Source: JAXLVB01 sp046329195
GTDB lineage: Bacteria; Bacteroidota; Bacteroidia; Cytophagales; Spirosomataceae
DNA: 64,000 nucleotides
Direction of reading: 5' to 3'
Assembly: GCA_046329195.1 (NCBI GenBank)
Contig: JAXLVB010000003.1
Location: 372,001 to 436,000, forward strand
In this document: piece after piece, positions 24,509 to 33,539 of the stretch
Layout: each line of letters begins with the position of its first letter
Position numbering within the stretch: position 1 is the stretch's first letter
Notes under the pieces: model-generated
Database searches by the model: none
Told to the model about the DNA's origin: nothing
What the model saw: only the letters and a program-made list of their open reading frames with translations
Program-made: the position numbers and the translations under genes

Positions 24509-27034
24509 ATGAAACTTGCTTGTTTGTGGGGTGGCCTCTTGATAGCGCTACTCGTTCCCAATGCCTTTGCGCAATTTACCCCTGCCCAACTCCAAAAGGC
24601 GGACTCTGTCTTAACGGTTTTACACCAACAAGGCTCGTTTAGTGGAGCGGTGCTGGTTGCCGAAAAAGGCAAAGTCGTTTACAAAAAAGCATTAGGAATG
24701 GTCAATTTGGCCACCCATGAGTCGCTCAAAACCACTTCGGCATTCAATTTGGCTTCGGTATCGAAGCAATTCATAGCAATGCTGGTGATGATGCTCCACG
24801 ACCAAGGCAAGCTCCGCTTTGACGACAAAGTACAACAGCATCTACCCAGTTTTCCGTATCCAACTATCAGTATTCGTCACTTGCTCACGCACACGAGCGG
24901 GCTACCCGAGTACTTTGATTTGGCCCTCCAATACAACAACACCTTAGACACGCTCACTAACGACAAACTGCTCGACCTGCTTCAGTATCACCGCCCTGCC
25001 GTAGTATTTGCAGCGGGCGACAAGTGGGAATACTGCAACACCAATTACGTGTTGCTGGCTTCGATTGTTGAAAAGGCGGCAGGGATGCCTGTTGAGGCAT
25101 TCTTCAAGCAGCAGATTACTAAGCCTTTGGGCATGAATGATACCTATATCTATTGCCTCCGCATGAAGCAGTCGCCCGCCAACCGAGTGTTTGGATTTGA
25201 ACGAAAAAACGGGAAAAATACCCTTAACGACTTGGTGCGCTTGGATGGCGTCATTGGTGACGGCAACGTATATTCGTCGGTAGAAGATTTGCTCAAATGG
25301 GACCAAGCCCTTTATGATACTAAGTTGGTTAAACCCGAAACTTGGAAAGAAGCCACCACGCCTGTTCGCCTCAATAATGGCACTACCTATGACTATGGGT
25401 TTGGATTATTTTTTGAAGACAAGGGTAACATCATTACGCATACAGGCAGCTGGGTTGGTTTCCGAAACGAACTTTGGCGCAACATAGCCACCCAACAAAC
25501 CATCATCTTTACGTCTAACGGCAGCGATGGGTCGGCTCGTGGCTTGGTCAAAGACATTCTCACAGGTAAGAGTGTAACCCTTCCTCGTTTTCAACTCATT
25601 ACCAACGTTGACGTCATCAACGGCACAGGGTTACCTGCTCAACGAGCTTCGGTACGCCTCAAAAACGACCGAATCTGGGAAGTGGGCGACTTACAACCCT
25701 TTGCAGGAGAAACCGTTACCGACGGCAAAGGGCTTACCTTAGCACCCGGTTTCATTGATAGCCACAGCCATCACTTTGGCGGTTTAGAAGACCACCCAGA
25801 CGCCTCAGCGGCTGTAAGTCAGGGCATTACGACGATTGTGATTGGCCAAGACGGGGGCAGTATTCCGATTGATACCATTCAAGCTTTTTTCAAAAAACGC
25901 CCCGTGGCTATCAACGTTGCTACGTACACCGGCCACTCTACTCTACGAGCCAAGGCAATGGGCGCTAAGAGTTTGTTTAGAACAGCCAAGCCTGAAGAGG
26001 TTGAGAAAATGAAAATCCATCTCCAATCAGAGATGCAAAAAGGTTCGCTAGGCTTGGCTACAGGCTTAGAGTATGAGTCGGCGTTTTTCTCGAACCGTGA
26101 CGAAGTGCTGCAACTAGCTCAAATAACTGCCGAGGCAGGCGGGCGCTACATGAGCCACATTCGTAGCGAAGACATCAATCTCGACGAAGCCATTGATGAA
26201 ATAATCGAGATAGGACGTCGTACCAAAATGCCCGTGCAGATTTCGCACATCAAAATCGCCAAAAGAGCCCAATGGGGACAGTCGGGTGCCTTGTTGGCTC
26301 GCTTGCAACAAGCCCGAGCGCAGGGTATCAACATCACTGCCGACTGCTACCCTTACGACTTTTGGAATTCGACACTACGGGTGCTGTTCCCCAATCGTGA
26401 TTACACCAACCCCGCCAGTGCCGAGCTGGCCGTTAGTCAGCTCTGCGACCCCGATAAGTCGGTCGTGGTGCGCTTTGCACCCAACAAAGCCTATGCAGGC
26501 AAAACCCTAAGCCAAATTGCCGCCCTGCGTAAGGAGTCGCCTGCCCAAACACTCATGGCGCTGATAGCCCAAGCAGCTGATTTTGAGGAGAAGAACCCCG
26601 ACTTCGACGAAGGCATCGAGGCCATCATGGGTAAATCAATGGACGAAGCTGACGTGACTAATTTCTTGAATTGGTCGCAGACCAATATCTGCTCAGATGG
26701 GGCCTGGCGGGGGCATCCTCGTGGGCACGGGGCTTTTACCAAACTCCTGAGTACCTATGTGCGAGAGCGCAACGTCATGCCGCTTGAAACCGCTATTTAC
26801 AAAATGACAGGGCTCAGCGCCGAGCATTTGGGACTATCCAACCGAGGTTTAATTCAACCGGGCTACTATGCCGACTTGGTGCTGTTTAACCCCAAAACCG
26901 TCAAGGATAATGCCTCCATCCAAAATGCTACGGCTTTGTCGTCGGGCATCGAAAAGGTATGGGTCAACGGTGAACTTGTTTACCAATCCCAACAAAGTAC
27001 AGGGGTATTTTCGGGAAGATTTTTGAAAAGATAA
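24509..27034 (+). CDS. serine beta-lactamase-like domain fused to N-acyl-D-amino-acid deacylase
   Basis: After a signal peptide ('MKLACLWGGLLIALLVPNAFAQ') the first 330 residues are a class C beta-lactamase/DD-peptidase fold with S-V-S-K, Y-C-N and H-T-G motifs. Residues about 375-840 are an amidohydrolase of the D-aminoacylase type: 'APGFIDSHSHH' (metal H-x-H), 'YMSHIRSE', 'VQISHIK' and 'ICSDGAWRGHP'. The usual metal Cys after 'QGITT' (G-N-C-G) reads G-Q-D-G, so the metal site differs. Being exported, it could first trim peptidoglycan peptides and then deacylate N-acyl-D-amino acids; this is inferred. ATG 24509 begins the signal peptide. The DUF1611/DgcN gene follows. Confidence 0.85.
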   Translation: MKLACLWGGLLIALLVPNAFAQFTPAQLQKADSVLTVLHQQGSFSGAVLVAEKGKVVYKKALGMVNLATHESLKTTSAFNLASVSKQFIAMLVMMLHDQGKLRFDDKVQQHLPSFPYPTISIRHLLTHTSGLPEYFDLALQYNNTLDTLTNDKLLDLLQYHRPAVVFAAGDKWEYCNTNYVLLASIVEKAAGMPVEAFFKQQITKPLGMNDTYIYCLRMKQSPANRVFGFERKNGKNTLNDLVRLDGVIGDGNVYSSVEDLLKWDQALYDTKLVKPETWKEATTPVRLNNGTTYDYGFGLFFEDKGNIITHTGSWVGFRNELWRNIATQQTIIFTSNGSDGSARGLVKDILTGKSVTLPRFQLITNVDVINGTGLPAQRASVRLKNDRIWEVGDLQPFAGETVTDGKGLTLAPGFIDSHSHHFGGLEDHPDASAAVSQGITTIVIGQDGGSIPIDTIQAFFKKRPVAINVATYTGHSTLRAKAMGAKSLFRTAKPEEVEKMKIHLQSEMQKGSLGLATGLEYESAFFSNRDEVLQLAQITAEAGGRYMSHIRSEDINLDEAIDEIIEIGRRTKMPVQISHIKIAKRAQWGQSGALLARLQQARAQGINITADCYPYDFWNSTLRVLFPNRDYTNPASAELAVSQLCDPDKSVVVRFAPNKAYAGKTLSQIAALRKESPAQTLMALIAQAADFEEKNPDFDEGIEAIMGKSMDEADVTNFLNWSQTNICSDGAWRGHPRGHGAFTKLLSTYVRERNVMPLETAIYKMTGLSAEHLGLSNRGLIQPGYYADLVLFNPKTVKDNASIQNATALSSGIEKVWVNGELVYQSQQSTGVFSGRFLKR

Positions 27035-27193
27035 CTGTTGGCTAAGCAAGTAGTGACTAGGAATTAGCCACTAGTCACTTAACCTATGCAAGTACGTAAT
27101 TTTAAGCGAGTTACTAATCAGCATTATCAAAATAAGATAAACTGATAGCTATCAATTACTTAGAGAAACATAGCTATATCCATCTATTCTTTA

Positions 27194-28228
27194 ATGAAAA
27201 CAGCCATCATCCTCACCAACGGGCTGCTCCGCAGCAGCGACGCCAAAACCGCCCACGGGCTAATCAGAGGCACCGAACGCTACCGCATAGTAGGAGTAAT
27301 CGACCCTCCTACTGCTGGGCAAGATGCCGGCGTAGTGCTGGATGGGAAACACCGAGACATTCCTATCTATGAAAGCCTCGAACATGCCCTCAATTCACCA
27401 CAAACTATTGATTATCTGATTATTGGAGTGGCTACCGTCGGAGGAGTGCTACCTGCCGATATGCTGGTTATCATTCAACAGGCTATCCAACACGGTATTT
27501 CTGTGGTGAATGGCCTGCACGACTACCTCAGCGACAACCCCAACTTGGTGGCTTTGGCGCAGCAGCATCAGGTACAACTCATAGACGTGCGTAAGCCCAA
27601 GTCTCGCAAAGACTTACACTTCTGGACGGGCGAAATCTACGATGTCACGGCGCCCATTGTGGCAGTTATGGGCACCGACTGTGCACTGGGAAAGCGCACT
27701 GCCGCTCGCTTGCTGGTACAAGCCTGCAAGCAGCAGGGCATCAAAGCGCAGATGATTTATACTGGGCAAACAGGTTGGTTACAGGGTGGCCAATATGGCT
27801 TTATTTTTGACTCTACCCTCAACGACTTTGTGTCGGGCGAGCTCGAACACGCCATCGTGAGCTGCTGGCGTGAAACCGCCTCCGAGGTGATTTTTTTGGA
27901 AGGACAAGCGGCCCTGCGCAACCCCAGCGGCCCCTGTGGACTGGAGTTCCTGATTTCGGGCAATGCTCGACGGGTGGTGCTCGTACACGCTCCCAAACGA
28001 CGCTACTACGACAACGAGCCGCACTGGGGCGAGATTCCGAGTGTGGAATCAGAGATTGCCATCATCGAAAAATTTGGGGCTAAAGTTATAGCCTTAGCCC
28101 TCAATACCGAAGAGTGCAGCGAAGCCGAAGCTTTTGATTTTCAGCGAGTTTTTCAGCAAAAACTCAATATCCCCGTGTGGCTGCCCTTATTCACCCAACC
28201 CGACGACGTACTTCGTCAGATTTTCTGA
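27194..28228 (+). CDS. DUF1611 / DgcN-family protein (D-glutamate N-acetyltransferase-like)
   Basis: The product (344 residues) has the DUF1611 pattern: an N-terminal Rossmann-like domain ('AIILTNGLLRSSDAKTAHGLIRG'), then a P-loop-like 'VMGTDCALGKRTAARLL' (about 160-175), 'IYTGQTGWLQGGQYG' and 'FLEGQAALRNPSGPCG'. One branch, DgcN, has been described as acting in D-glutamate breakdown by N-acetylation. The usual partner, an enolase-superfamily epimerase (DgcA), is not in this window. Its place after a D-aminoacylase fusion supports D-amino-acid metabolism. It converges with the next gene, overlapping 13 bases at the 3' ends. Confidence 0.82.
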   Translation: MKTAIILTNGLLRSSDAKTAHGLIRGTERYRIVGVIDPPTAGQDAGVVLDGKHRDIPIYESLEHALNSPQTIDYLIIGVATVGGVLPADMLVIIQQAIQHGISVVNGLHDYLSDNPNLVALAQQHQVQLIDVRKPKSRKDLHFWTGEIYDVTAPIVAVMGTDCALGKRTAARLLVQACKQQGIKAQMIYTGQTGWLQGGQYGFIFDSTLNDFVSGELEHAIVSCWRETASEVIFLEGQAALRNPSGPCGLEFLISGNARRVVLVHAPKRRYYDNEPHWGEIPSVESEIAIIEKFGAKVIALALNTEECSEAEAFDFQRVFQQKLNIPVWLPLFTQPDDVLRQIF

Positions 28229-30156
28229 GCTACGTCCCGAATCGTTTCGAGCAAGTACGCTACCGACGCTTGGTCTTTGCGGTGATTGATGAGGCAAGCT
28301 CGCAATACAAATTCGCCCCGCAGTTTGGTACCTGTGATGAACACTCGCCCGTCGGCTTCGAGAGCAGGGACGAGCCGCTGGTTGAGTTGCTCTATCTCGC
28401 TCGGATTGGACAACGAGCCTTTGTACTGGAAACACGCAATGGCCAAATCGCCCTCCGATTTTAACACAAAATCATCCGATTGTTTCACCAACTGCGCTAA
28501 GTAGTGCGTGAGGTCAATGTCTTTTTGCATCATGGCTCGAATCCGCCCAAAGCCATACGCCTTGAGCGAAAACCATGCCTTAAAAGCTTTGGCGTTGCGA
28601 GACAGTTGGAAATAATGCTCGTTAAACTCAAATCGAGTGGTTTCGGGTGTAAACTGGCTACCGAGGTAATCGGCTCGCTTGAAGTAAGTTTCTCGCATTT
28701 TATCCCAATTACGCACCAACACACAACCCAATTCAAAGGGCTGGTAGAGCCATTTATGAAAATCCAACGCCACCGAATCGGCCCGTTCGATTCCTGCATA
28801 GAGCGGCTTTACGGACGGCAAGGCTGAAGCCAAGCCGCCATAGGCACCATCCACATGAAACCAAAGTTGGTACTTTTCGGCAAGCGAAGCCAAGGCGTTG
28901 AGGTCGTCAATGGCTCCGGTATTGACCGTTCCCGCATTTCCTACCAGACAAAAAGGCTGAAAGCCAGCCGCAAGGTCTTGCTGAATCGTTGTTTCGAGGG
29001 CTTCAAGGTTGATGGTAAAGTCGTCGTTGACTTCAATCTTACGAATATGCTGCGTGCCAATACCCAGCAAAGCTATGCTTTTGTCCACGCAATTGTGCGT
29101 TTCGGTAGAGCAATAGAGTGTAAAAGGTTTTTGACCAAATAAGCCGTTTTCTTGGAGGTTGAGCGCTCTAAAAAACACGTTGCGGGCTACCGTTAGTCCA
29201 GCCAGATTAGCTTCGGAGCCTGCACTCACCATCGCCCCACCAGCTTGTGGTGTGTAACCAATGATTTCGGCAGCCCATTTGATCACCCTTTTTTCAATTT
29301 CGGTCATGGCAGGGGCCAAATGCCATTTGGTATTGTTTTGGTTGACAGTAGCCATCATCAACTCGGCCAAGGTCGAAACCTGATTCCCTCCAGACATTAC
29401 GTAGGCGTACATATTTTTGCCCAAATTCCCCGTAGCACTTTCAAGTACTTTGTGCTGCACTTCGTTGAGTAGGTTTTCAAACTGGATGCCTTGCCAAGGC
29501 AGCGGTTCGTCAAACCACTGCTCTACTTCTTGCTGCGAGCTAACATTGAAGCCCTTAATCGAATCAAGTTGCCGATAACGCTCTACCAATAGCTCGGCGG
29601 TTTGGTCAAGCATGGCTCGAAAAGCTTCGGGGGCAACATCCAGCGAAGTAGGTGGTACCAACAAGCGATAAATCTTCAACCCGGCCACTTTGGGCAGCCG
29701 AAAAGCGCTGGGCGTGAGTTCTCTGTCCATCAGTTCAAAGCCATTGCGCTCATAAAAACGATGGGCGGCATGAGCCATGGGAGGTGTATCGAGCCAGATT
29801 TCTTCTAAACCTCGTGACTGAGCGTAAGCCAACAAGGTATCGAATAGCCGTTGGGCCAAGCGAATGTCTTTATCTCCTCGCACGGCGGGTGCCAAAAACA
29901 TCTTGCGCAACACCGCCTGCTGGGGGTTGAGGGGCTCGATACCGATGGTACCTACCACGCTATCGCTACGCATATCAAGGGCTACCCAAAAGGCTCCGGT
30001 GGCATAAAAAGCGGCCAGATTAGGCAAATCAGGCTGGTCTTGGGCTGTAATTCCCAACTTAAATTCACCGTTTTGGATACCCAGTACCAAGTCCTGAACT
30101 TGCTGTTGGTAACGTTCTTCAAACGGAACAATCTGTAGGTCGTTGGTACTCATCAT
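28216..30156 (-). CDS. GNAT acetyltransferase fused to PLP-dependent group II decarboxylase-like enzyme
   Basis: Residues 1-167 are a GNAT acetyltransferase: 'FWVALDMRSDSVVGTIGIEPLN', 'LRKMFLAPAVRG' and 'HRFYERNGFELMDREL'. Residues about 175-646 are a group II (aromatic/glutamate) decarboxylase fold with 'VSAGSEANLAGLTVARN', 'WFHVDGAYGG' and the PLP lysine K468 in 'LDFHKWLYQPFE'. The enzyme may decarboxylate an amino acid and acetylate the amine or the substrate, but the substrate is unknown. Translation is coupled to the upstream marR gene (ATGA overlap), so a MarR ligand probably induces it. Confidence 0.87.
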   Translation of the reverse strand: MMSTNDLQIVPFEERYQQQVQDLVLGIQNGEFKLGITAQDQPDLPNLAAFYATGAFWVALDMRSDSVVGTIGIEPLNPQQAVLRKMFLAPAVRGDKDIRLAQRLFDTLLAYAQSRGLEEIWLDTPPMAHAAHRFYERNGFELMDRELTPSAFRLPKVAGLKIYRLLVPPTSLDVAPEAFRAMLDQTAELLVERYRQLDSIKGFNVSSQQEVEQWFDEPLPWQGIQFENLLNEVQHKVLESATGNLGKNMYAYVMSGGNQVSTLAELMMATVNQNNTKWHLAPAMTEIEKRVIKWAAEIIGYTPQAGGAMVSAGSEANLAGLTVARNVFFRALNLQENGLFGQKPFTLYCSTETHNCVDKSIALLGIGTQHIRKIEVNDDFTINLEALETTIQQDLAAGFQPFCLVGNAGTVNTGAIDDLNALASLAEKYQLWFHVDGAYGGLASALPSVKPLYAGIERADSVALDFHKWLYQPFELGCVLVRNWDKMRETYFKRADYLGSQFTPETTRFEFNEHYFQLSRNAKAFKAWFSLKAYGFGRIRAMMQKDIDLTHYLAQLVKQSDDFVLKSEGDLAIACFQYKGSLSNPSEIEQLNQRLVPALEADGRVFITGTKLRGEFVLRACLINHRKDQASVAYLLETIRDVAQKI

Positions 30157-30587
30157 GGTTTGTGTTTTTGGAGAATGGCTTTAATCTGTTGCATACTTTG
30201 CAAAAGCTGGTCGTAGTCGGCGAGGTCAAGGTTGGCAAATGCTTCGGCTACTTGCCGACTGGCTTTTGCGTCGAGGCTTTGTACCTCGGTTTTTCCGGCT
30301 TCGGTGAGGGTGAGCAAAAAGGCTCTGCCGTCTTGAGTACATTGCGTTTTTGAAATCAATTGTTTGCGCTCAAACGCCTTCAAAATTCGGCTGAGGTAAC
30401 CCTTATCTAAGCCCAGCGTAGCCATGATTTCGTTGGCCGTGATGCTGGGCTGAAGTGAGATTTCTCGCAGTACCCGTACCTCTACCAGCGAATAAGGGCT
30501 GTTGAGGTAGGTTTTGTCCAAGACGCCAATCACTTTGGTGTAGAATCGGTTAAAGTCTCGGATTTTTTCGATTTGCTCAGGTTTCAT
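30153..30587 (-). CDS. MarR-family transcriptional regulator
   Basis: The 144-residue product has the MarR winged helix: 'LVEVRVLREISLQPSITANEIMATLGLDKGYLSRILKAFERKQLISKTQCTQDGRAFLLTLTEAG' covers the helix-turn-helix and wing. The start at 30587 (MKPEQ) is chosen because a promoter lies just upstream, within a longer open frame. A 27-bp perfect palindrome overlaps that promoter, which indicates self-repression. It is the first gene of an operon with the GNAT-decarboxylase fusion. Confidence 0.9.
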   Translation of the reverse strand: MKPEQIEKIRDFNRFYTKVIGVLDKTYLNSPYSLVEVRVLREISLQPSITANEIMATLGLDKGYLSRILKAFERKQLISKTQCTQDGRAFLLTLTEAGKTEVQSLDAKASRQVAEAFANLDLADYDQLLQSMQQIKAILQKHKP

Positions 30588-30591
30588 GCAC

Positions 30592-30630
30592 CAAAGGTAG
30601 GATAAATTAGTTGACAATGTCAACTAATTT
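30592..30630 (-). promoter_or_regulatory. marR promoter with 27-bp operator palindrome
   Basis: On the minus strand the -7 box TACCTTTG is at 30592-30599. A TTG at 30621-30623 lies 21 bases upstream as -33. The palindrome 30604-30630 (arms AAATTAGTTGACA and TGTCAACTAATTT around one base) covers the -33 box and spacer, so a bound MarR dimer would block RNA polymerase. Confidence 0.85.
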
Positions 30631-30978
30631 ATTTTATTTTTTATTCCATTCACTCGCTGCTATGCTCACGCAAAGTTGTGGTGTAGGGCAAGATTCGGCA
30701 ACCCATTTCTTGCGGTGTTGAGAACCACCCTCACTAACGAGTGTCCTCCCTTTTGCTATGGTTATTGTGGATTATGTTAGGGATACTGACAGTGGCCGTA
30801 CAGGAGTTTGCACTCAGCAGATGATGAAGAGAGACACCCCACAAGGTAGGTTTGGAAGGATAAACAACCTTTTTTGTAAAGTGCTGAAATAATTGCTTGA
30901 GTCATAGAAATCGAGCCGCAAAACTTTCGTATATTTATGAGTTAGCGGTAACCCTATTCGACCAAACTTCATTTTCAA
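30631..30978. other. intergenic stretch before the SIR2-like gene
   Basis: These 348 bases hold no convincing gene. Composition changes from the GC-richer marR side to AT-rich sequence. Near 30937-30952 a 'TATGAGTTAGCGGTAA' run precedes the SIR2-like gene. I see no clear TAnnTTTG box, no tRNA, and no repeats marking an insertion. Confidence 0.5.
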
Positions 30979-32268
30979 ATGCTTATTAACGACAATCAGA
31001 AAGGTAGAAATGTCATTCTTTTCGGTGCCGGTGGGACTTTGTCTTGGAATTCCCCAACAACATATGAGTTAACTACCTTGGTACGAAAGTCTGGGTTTAA
31101 CACAATAGATAATAAGACAACCATAACGGAATATCTATTCCAAGCACTCGTCGACAGCGGTTATTCTGAAGATGATATAAACTTTGAAACAATCATCAAT
31201 TTGATTGAGGAAATAACGGTCTATTATTCATGCTTCAATAGCGAAAAAAAACTACCATCGCTAATTAGTTGCCTTTTAACACCAAGGTTTGAAAACGAAA
31301 TATTCAACTTCTCTATAAAAGGAGGCGAGATTAAGCACGGCTATCAATTGCAAATACCAGCCGGTAAAGACTATGAATTTTCAGATTTCGCTTACCATAA
31401 TGAAACTCCAAAACAGTTTTTTCTATTGCATCTACTTAATGAAATACTTACAGTTATAAATGCAAGGATTTTAAAGTACGCTTATCACACATCTGGAAAT
31501 TCGGTTGTTGACGTAACAAGTCCGATTAGTAAGAAGTTCTGTAAATGGGTGATATCGTTTTACATAAGAAGCGTAGTCAGAATTTATACGTTGAACTACG
31601 ATAGAATTTTTAAAATATTACTGGAAAGAAATGGCATTTCTCTTTTTGAAGGTTTTGATTGTGGTGAAAACATTCCAGTGGGGGCAAGTTTAAGAGCGAA
31701 TGTTCCGAAGATATTGAAAGACAAAGATTGCAATTGTCACTATAATCTTCATGGGTCAGCTTATTGGGAAGTCTTAGATTTGGATGAAAACCTGTTGCCA
31801 AACCCAGAAATTGTATTAACATCAAGTCCAAATCACCCTATTAATAGCTATCCAGCTTCTTCTCAAGTTGAAAAAGGAAAGACACTTTTAGTTGCAAATA
31901 TTATTACTGGTTACCAGAAAGTTCAGAAAACTAATATTACTCCTTACCGTCAAATGCACTCTGCATTTGATCAGGATTGCTGTTTTGCAGACGAAATCTT
32001 TATAATTGGCTACTCTTTTGGAGACGAGCATGTAAATCAGAGTTTGAAAACTGCAATACGTTACAACCCTAAACTGAAAATAACTATCGTTGACCCGGGC
32101 TTTATCAAGAATAAAATGGATTTCCAGTTTGCAATCAAATTCTTTACTTATAGGCAAGCAGGTAATTTAAACCCAAAGAAGGTTGCAGAAAATCTATATA
32201 GTTATTTTGATGGTGCATTTGTTGTCCACACTAAAACCTTTGAGGAATTTCTTAATACTGCATCATAA
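30979..32268 (+). CDS. SIR2-like domain protein, candidate NADase defence effector
   Basis: The product has 429 residues and no membrane span. Motifs of the SIR2-like fold appear in order: 'ILFGAGGTLSW' (Gly16-Ala-Gly, NAD-binding loop), 'IYTLNYDRIF' (Thr204, Asn206, Asp208), 'NLHGSAYW' (His258-Gly-Ser) and 'IIGYSFGDEHVNQSL' (about 343-357). Asn and His of the active site are therefore present. Proteins of this kind (ThsA, DSR and related families) deplete NAD+ on phage infection; here it would be a single-gene system. The gene is visibly more AT-rich than its neighbours and stands alone, suggesting acquisition by transfer. No partner sensor gene adjoins. Bases 32269-32540 downstream show no gene. 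Confidence 0.72.
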   Translation: MLINDNQKGRNVILFGAGGTLSWNSPTTYELTTLVRKSGFNTIDNKTTITEYLFQALVDSGYSEDDINFETIINLIEEITVYYSCFNSEKKLPSLISCLLTPRFENEIFNFSIKGGEIKHGYQLQIPAGKDYEFSDFAYHNETPKQFFLLHLLNEILTVINARILKYAYHTSGNSVVDVTSPISKKFCKWVISFYIRSVVRIYTLNYDRIFKILLERNGISLFEGFDCGENIPVGASLRANVPKILKDKDCNCHYNLHGSAYWEVLDLDENLLPNPEIVLTSSPNHPINSYPASSQVEKGKTLLVANIITGYQKVQKTNITPYRQMHSAFDQDCCFADEIFIIGYSFGDEHVNQSLKTAIRYNPKLKITIVDPGFIKNKMDFQFAIKFFTYRQAGNLNPKKVAENLYSYFDGAFVVHTKTFEEFLNTAS

Positions 32269-32540
32269 GGGCATGACGCTCTTGATTGCTTGGAAGCATT
32301 ATTAAGAAACGACACAGAGTATTTATCCGTTAAGTTTGGACAATGAGGAGGATAAACATAGTAAGAAACTTAAGTTTGTCGAAAGCGGGACGTAATTGCT
32401 TTCTTCACCTTTAGAATAATAAAGGATTTTTGAATTCTTTAGACTGTGTGCTGGAAATCTCCACCTTATCAAGCCTTTTCGTTAAAGCACGTTTTACAAT
32501 ACACCAATCGAATTGAAAATACTTGGTTCAACGCAATACA

Positions 32541-33530
32541 TTACCGCTTTATTTCGGTGCGAGTGCGGTTGTAGGCAGCAAAGCATCCTAAGCCGCCCTG
32601 CACGTTGGAATACACAAACGAGGGCTCTACAAAGGGGTTGTTTCGGCGCTGCCGTCGTACCGAGAGCAGGTATTGATAGTAGTTGTAGTCCACATTGAGT
32701 AGGTCTAAGCGTATCACCATCGGGCGGCTGCTTTGCTGGGTACTATACTTTTTGTTGGCTACGGTGATGGTATTCACGTTGTAAGTAGCCTTGCCCTGTG
32801 GCGACTTAAAGGTGGCGCCATCCAAGCCAATGTCGGAGAGGTATCCTGCCTCGGCGTCGTTGCCCCAGTTGAAGGCCAAATAACGGCGTTCGGTGTTATA
32901 TACTACACCTTTTTGCTTGTCAGACACGGGTTCAAGTAGTTCAATTTCGACCTCGCCCATGATGCGGTAGTAGTTGGTTTTTCCCTTCAAATCGTCCCAG
33001 GAGGCAGTAGTAGTGATGGCTTTGGTTTGGCCGTTTCGGAGGTTGGTAGCGGTAGTAGTATCTGTGCTGTAGGTTTTGAGGCTAACCGTTTCTGAAGGCA
33101 CTTGACACGACGCACTGACTTGCTTGTTGGTGGTCTTGCTATTCAGCGTATAGGTTTTACCCGCTTCTATTTTGAACTTGGTGGTCGGCAGGCTGTACAA
33201 TTCATTGGTTTTGTCGTAGGTCAATTGGGCGGTTTTGCTTCCATCCGAAATCGTCACCAAGGCATCGGGCACCGTGTCCGACTCACCCGAATACAGTGTG
33301 TCTTGGCCAATAATCGTGATGGTTTGGCGGCGTTTATATTCGCCAAATAAGGGACTTGATTCGGTCAGTTTGACCCAAATGGTGGTGTCTTGAGGGCAAA
33401 TAAAGCCCGTCATGACCAATTTTGCTTCTGATTTTGGCAAATCGTCGAGCGAGACTTCTTGTACCAAACTTTGGCAAGAGGCCAGTATTCCTATTAGTAA
33501 CCCCAACAAGCCAATTCGTTTTTGTTCCAT
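32541..33530 (-). CDS. DUF4249 lipoprotein, partner of a TonB-dependent receptor
   Basis: The 329-residue product starts with a lipoprotein signal peptide ('LLGLLIGILASC', lipid Cys near residue 19). 'KSEAKLVMTGFICPQDTTIWVKLTESSPLFG' and the pattern of beta strands to 'EPSFVYSNVQGGLGCFAAYN' are those of DUF4249. Such proteins are encoded next to SusC/TonB receptors and are thought to form a surface lid or substrate-binding partner. The receptor gene lies upstream on the same strand, but 719 bases of repeats now separate the two. Confidence 0.85.
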   Translation of the reverse strand: MEQKRIGLLGLLIGILASCQSLVQEVSLDDLPKSEAKLVMTGFICPQDTTIWVKLTESSPLFGEYKRRQTITIIGQDTLYSGESDTVPDALVTISDGSKTAQLTYDKTNELYSLPTTKFKIEAGKTYTLNSKTTNKQVSASCQVPSETVSLKTYSTDTTTATNLRNGQTKAITTTASWDDLKGKTNYYRIMGEVEIELLEPVSDKQKGVVYNTERRYLAFNWGNDAEAGYLSDIGLDGATFKSPQGKATYNVNTITVANKKYSTQQSSRPMVIRLDLLNVDYNYYQYLLSVRRQRRNNPFVEPSFVYSNVQGGLGCFAAYNRTRTEIKR

Positions 33531-33539
33531 CTTTTTTGT

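Noticed and set aside
30631..32540. Complete mobile island around the SIR2-like gene
   Set aside because: No integrase, transposase, direct repeats or tRNA flank it; only base composition and isolation suggest transfer.
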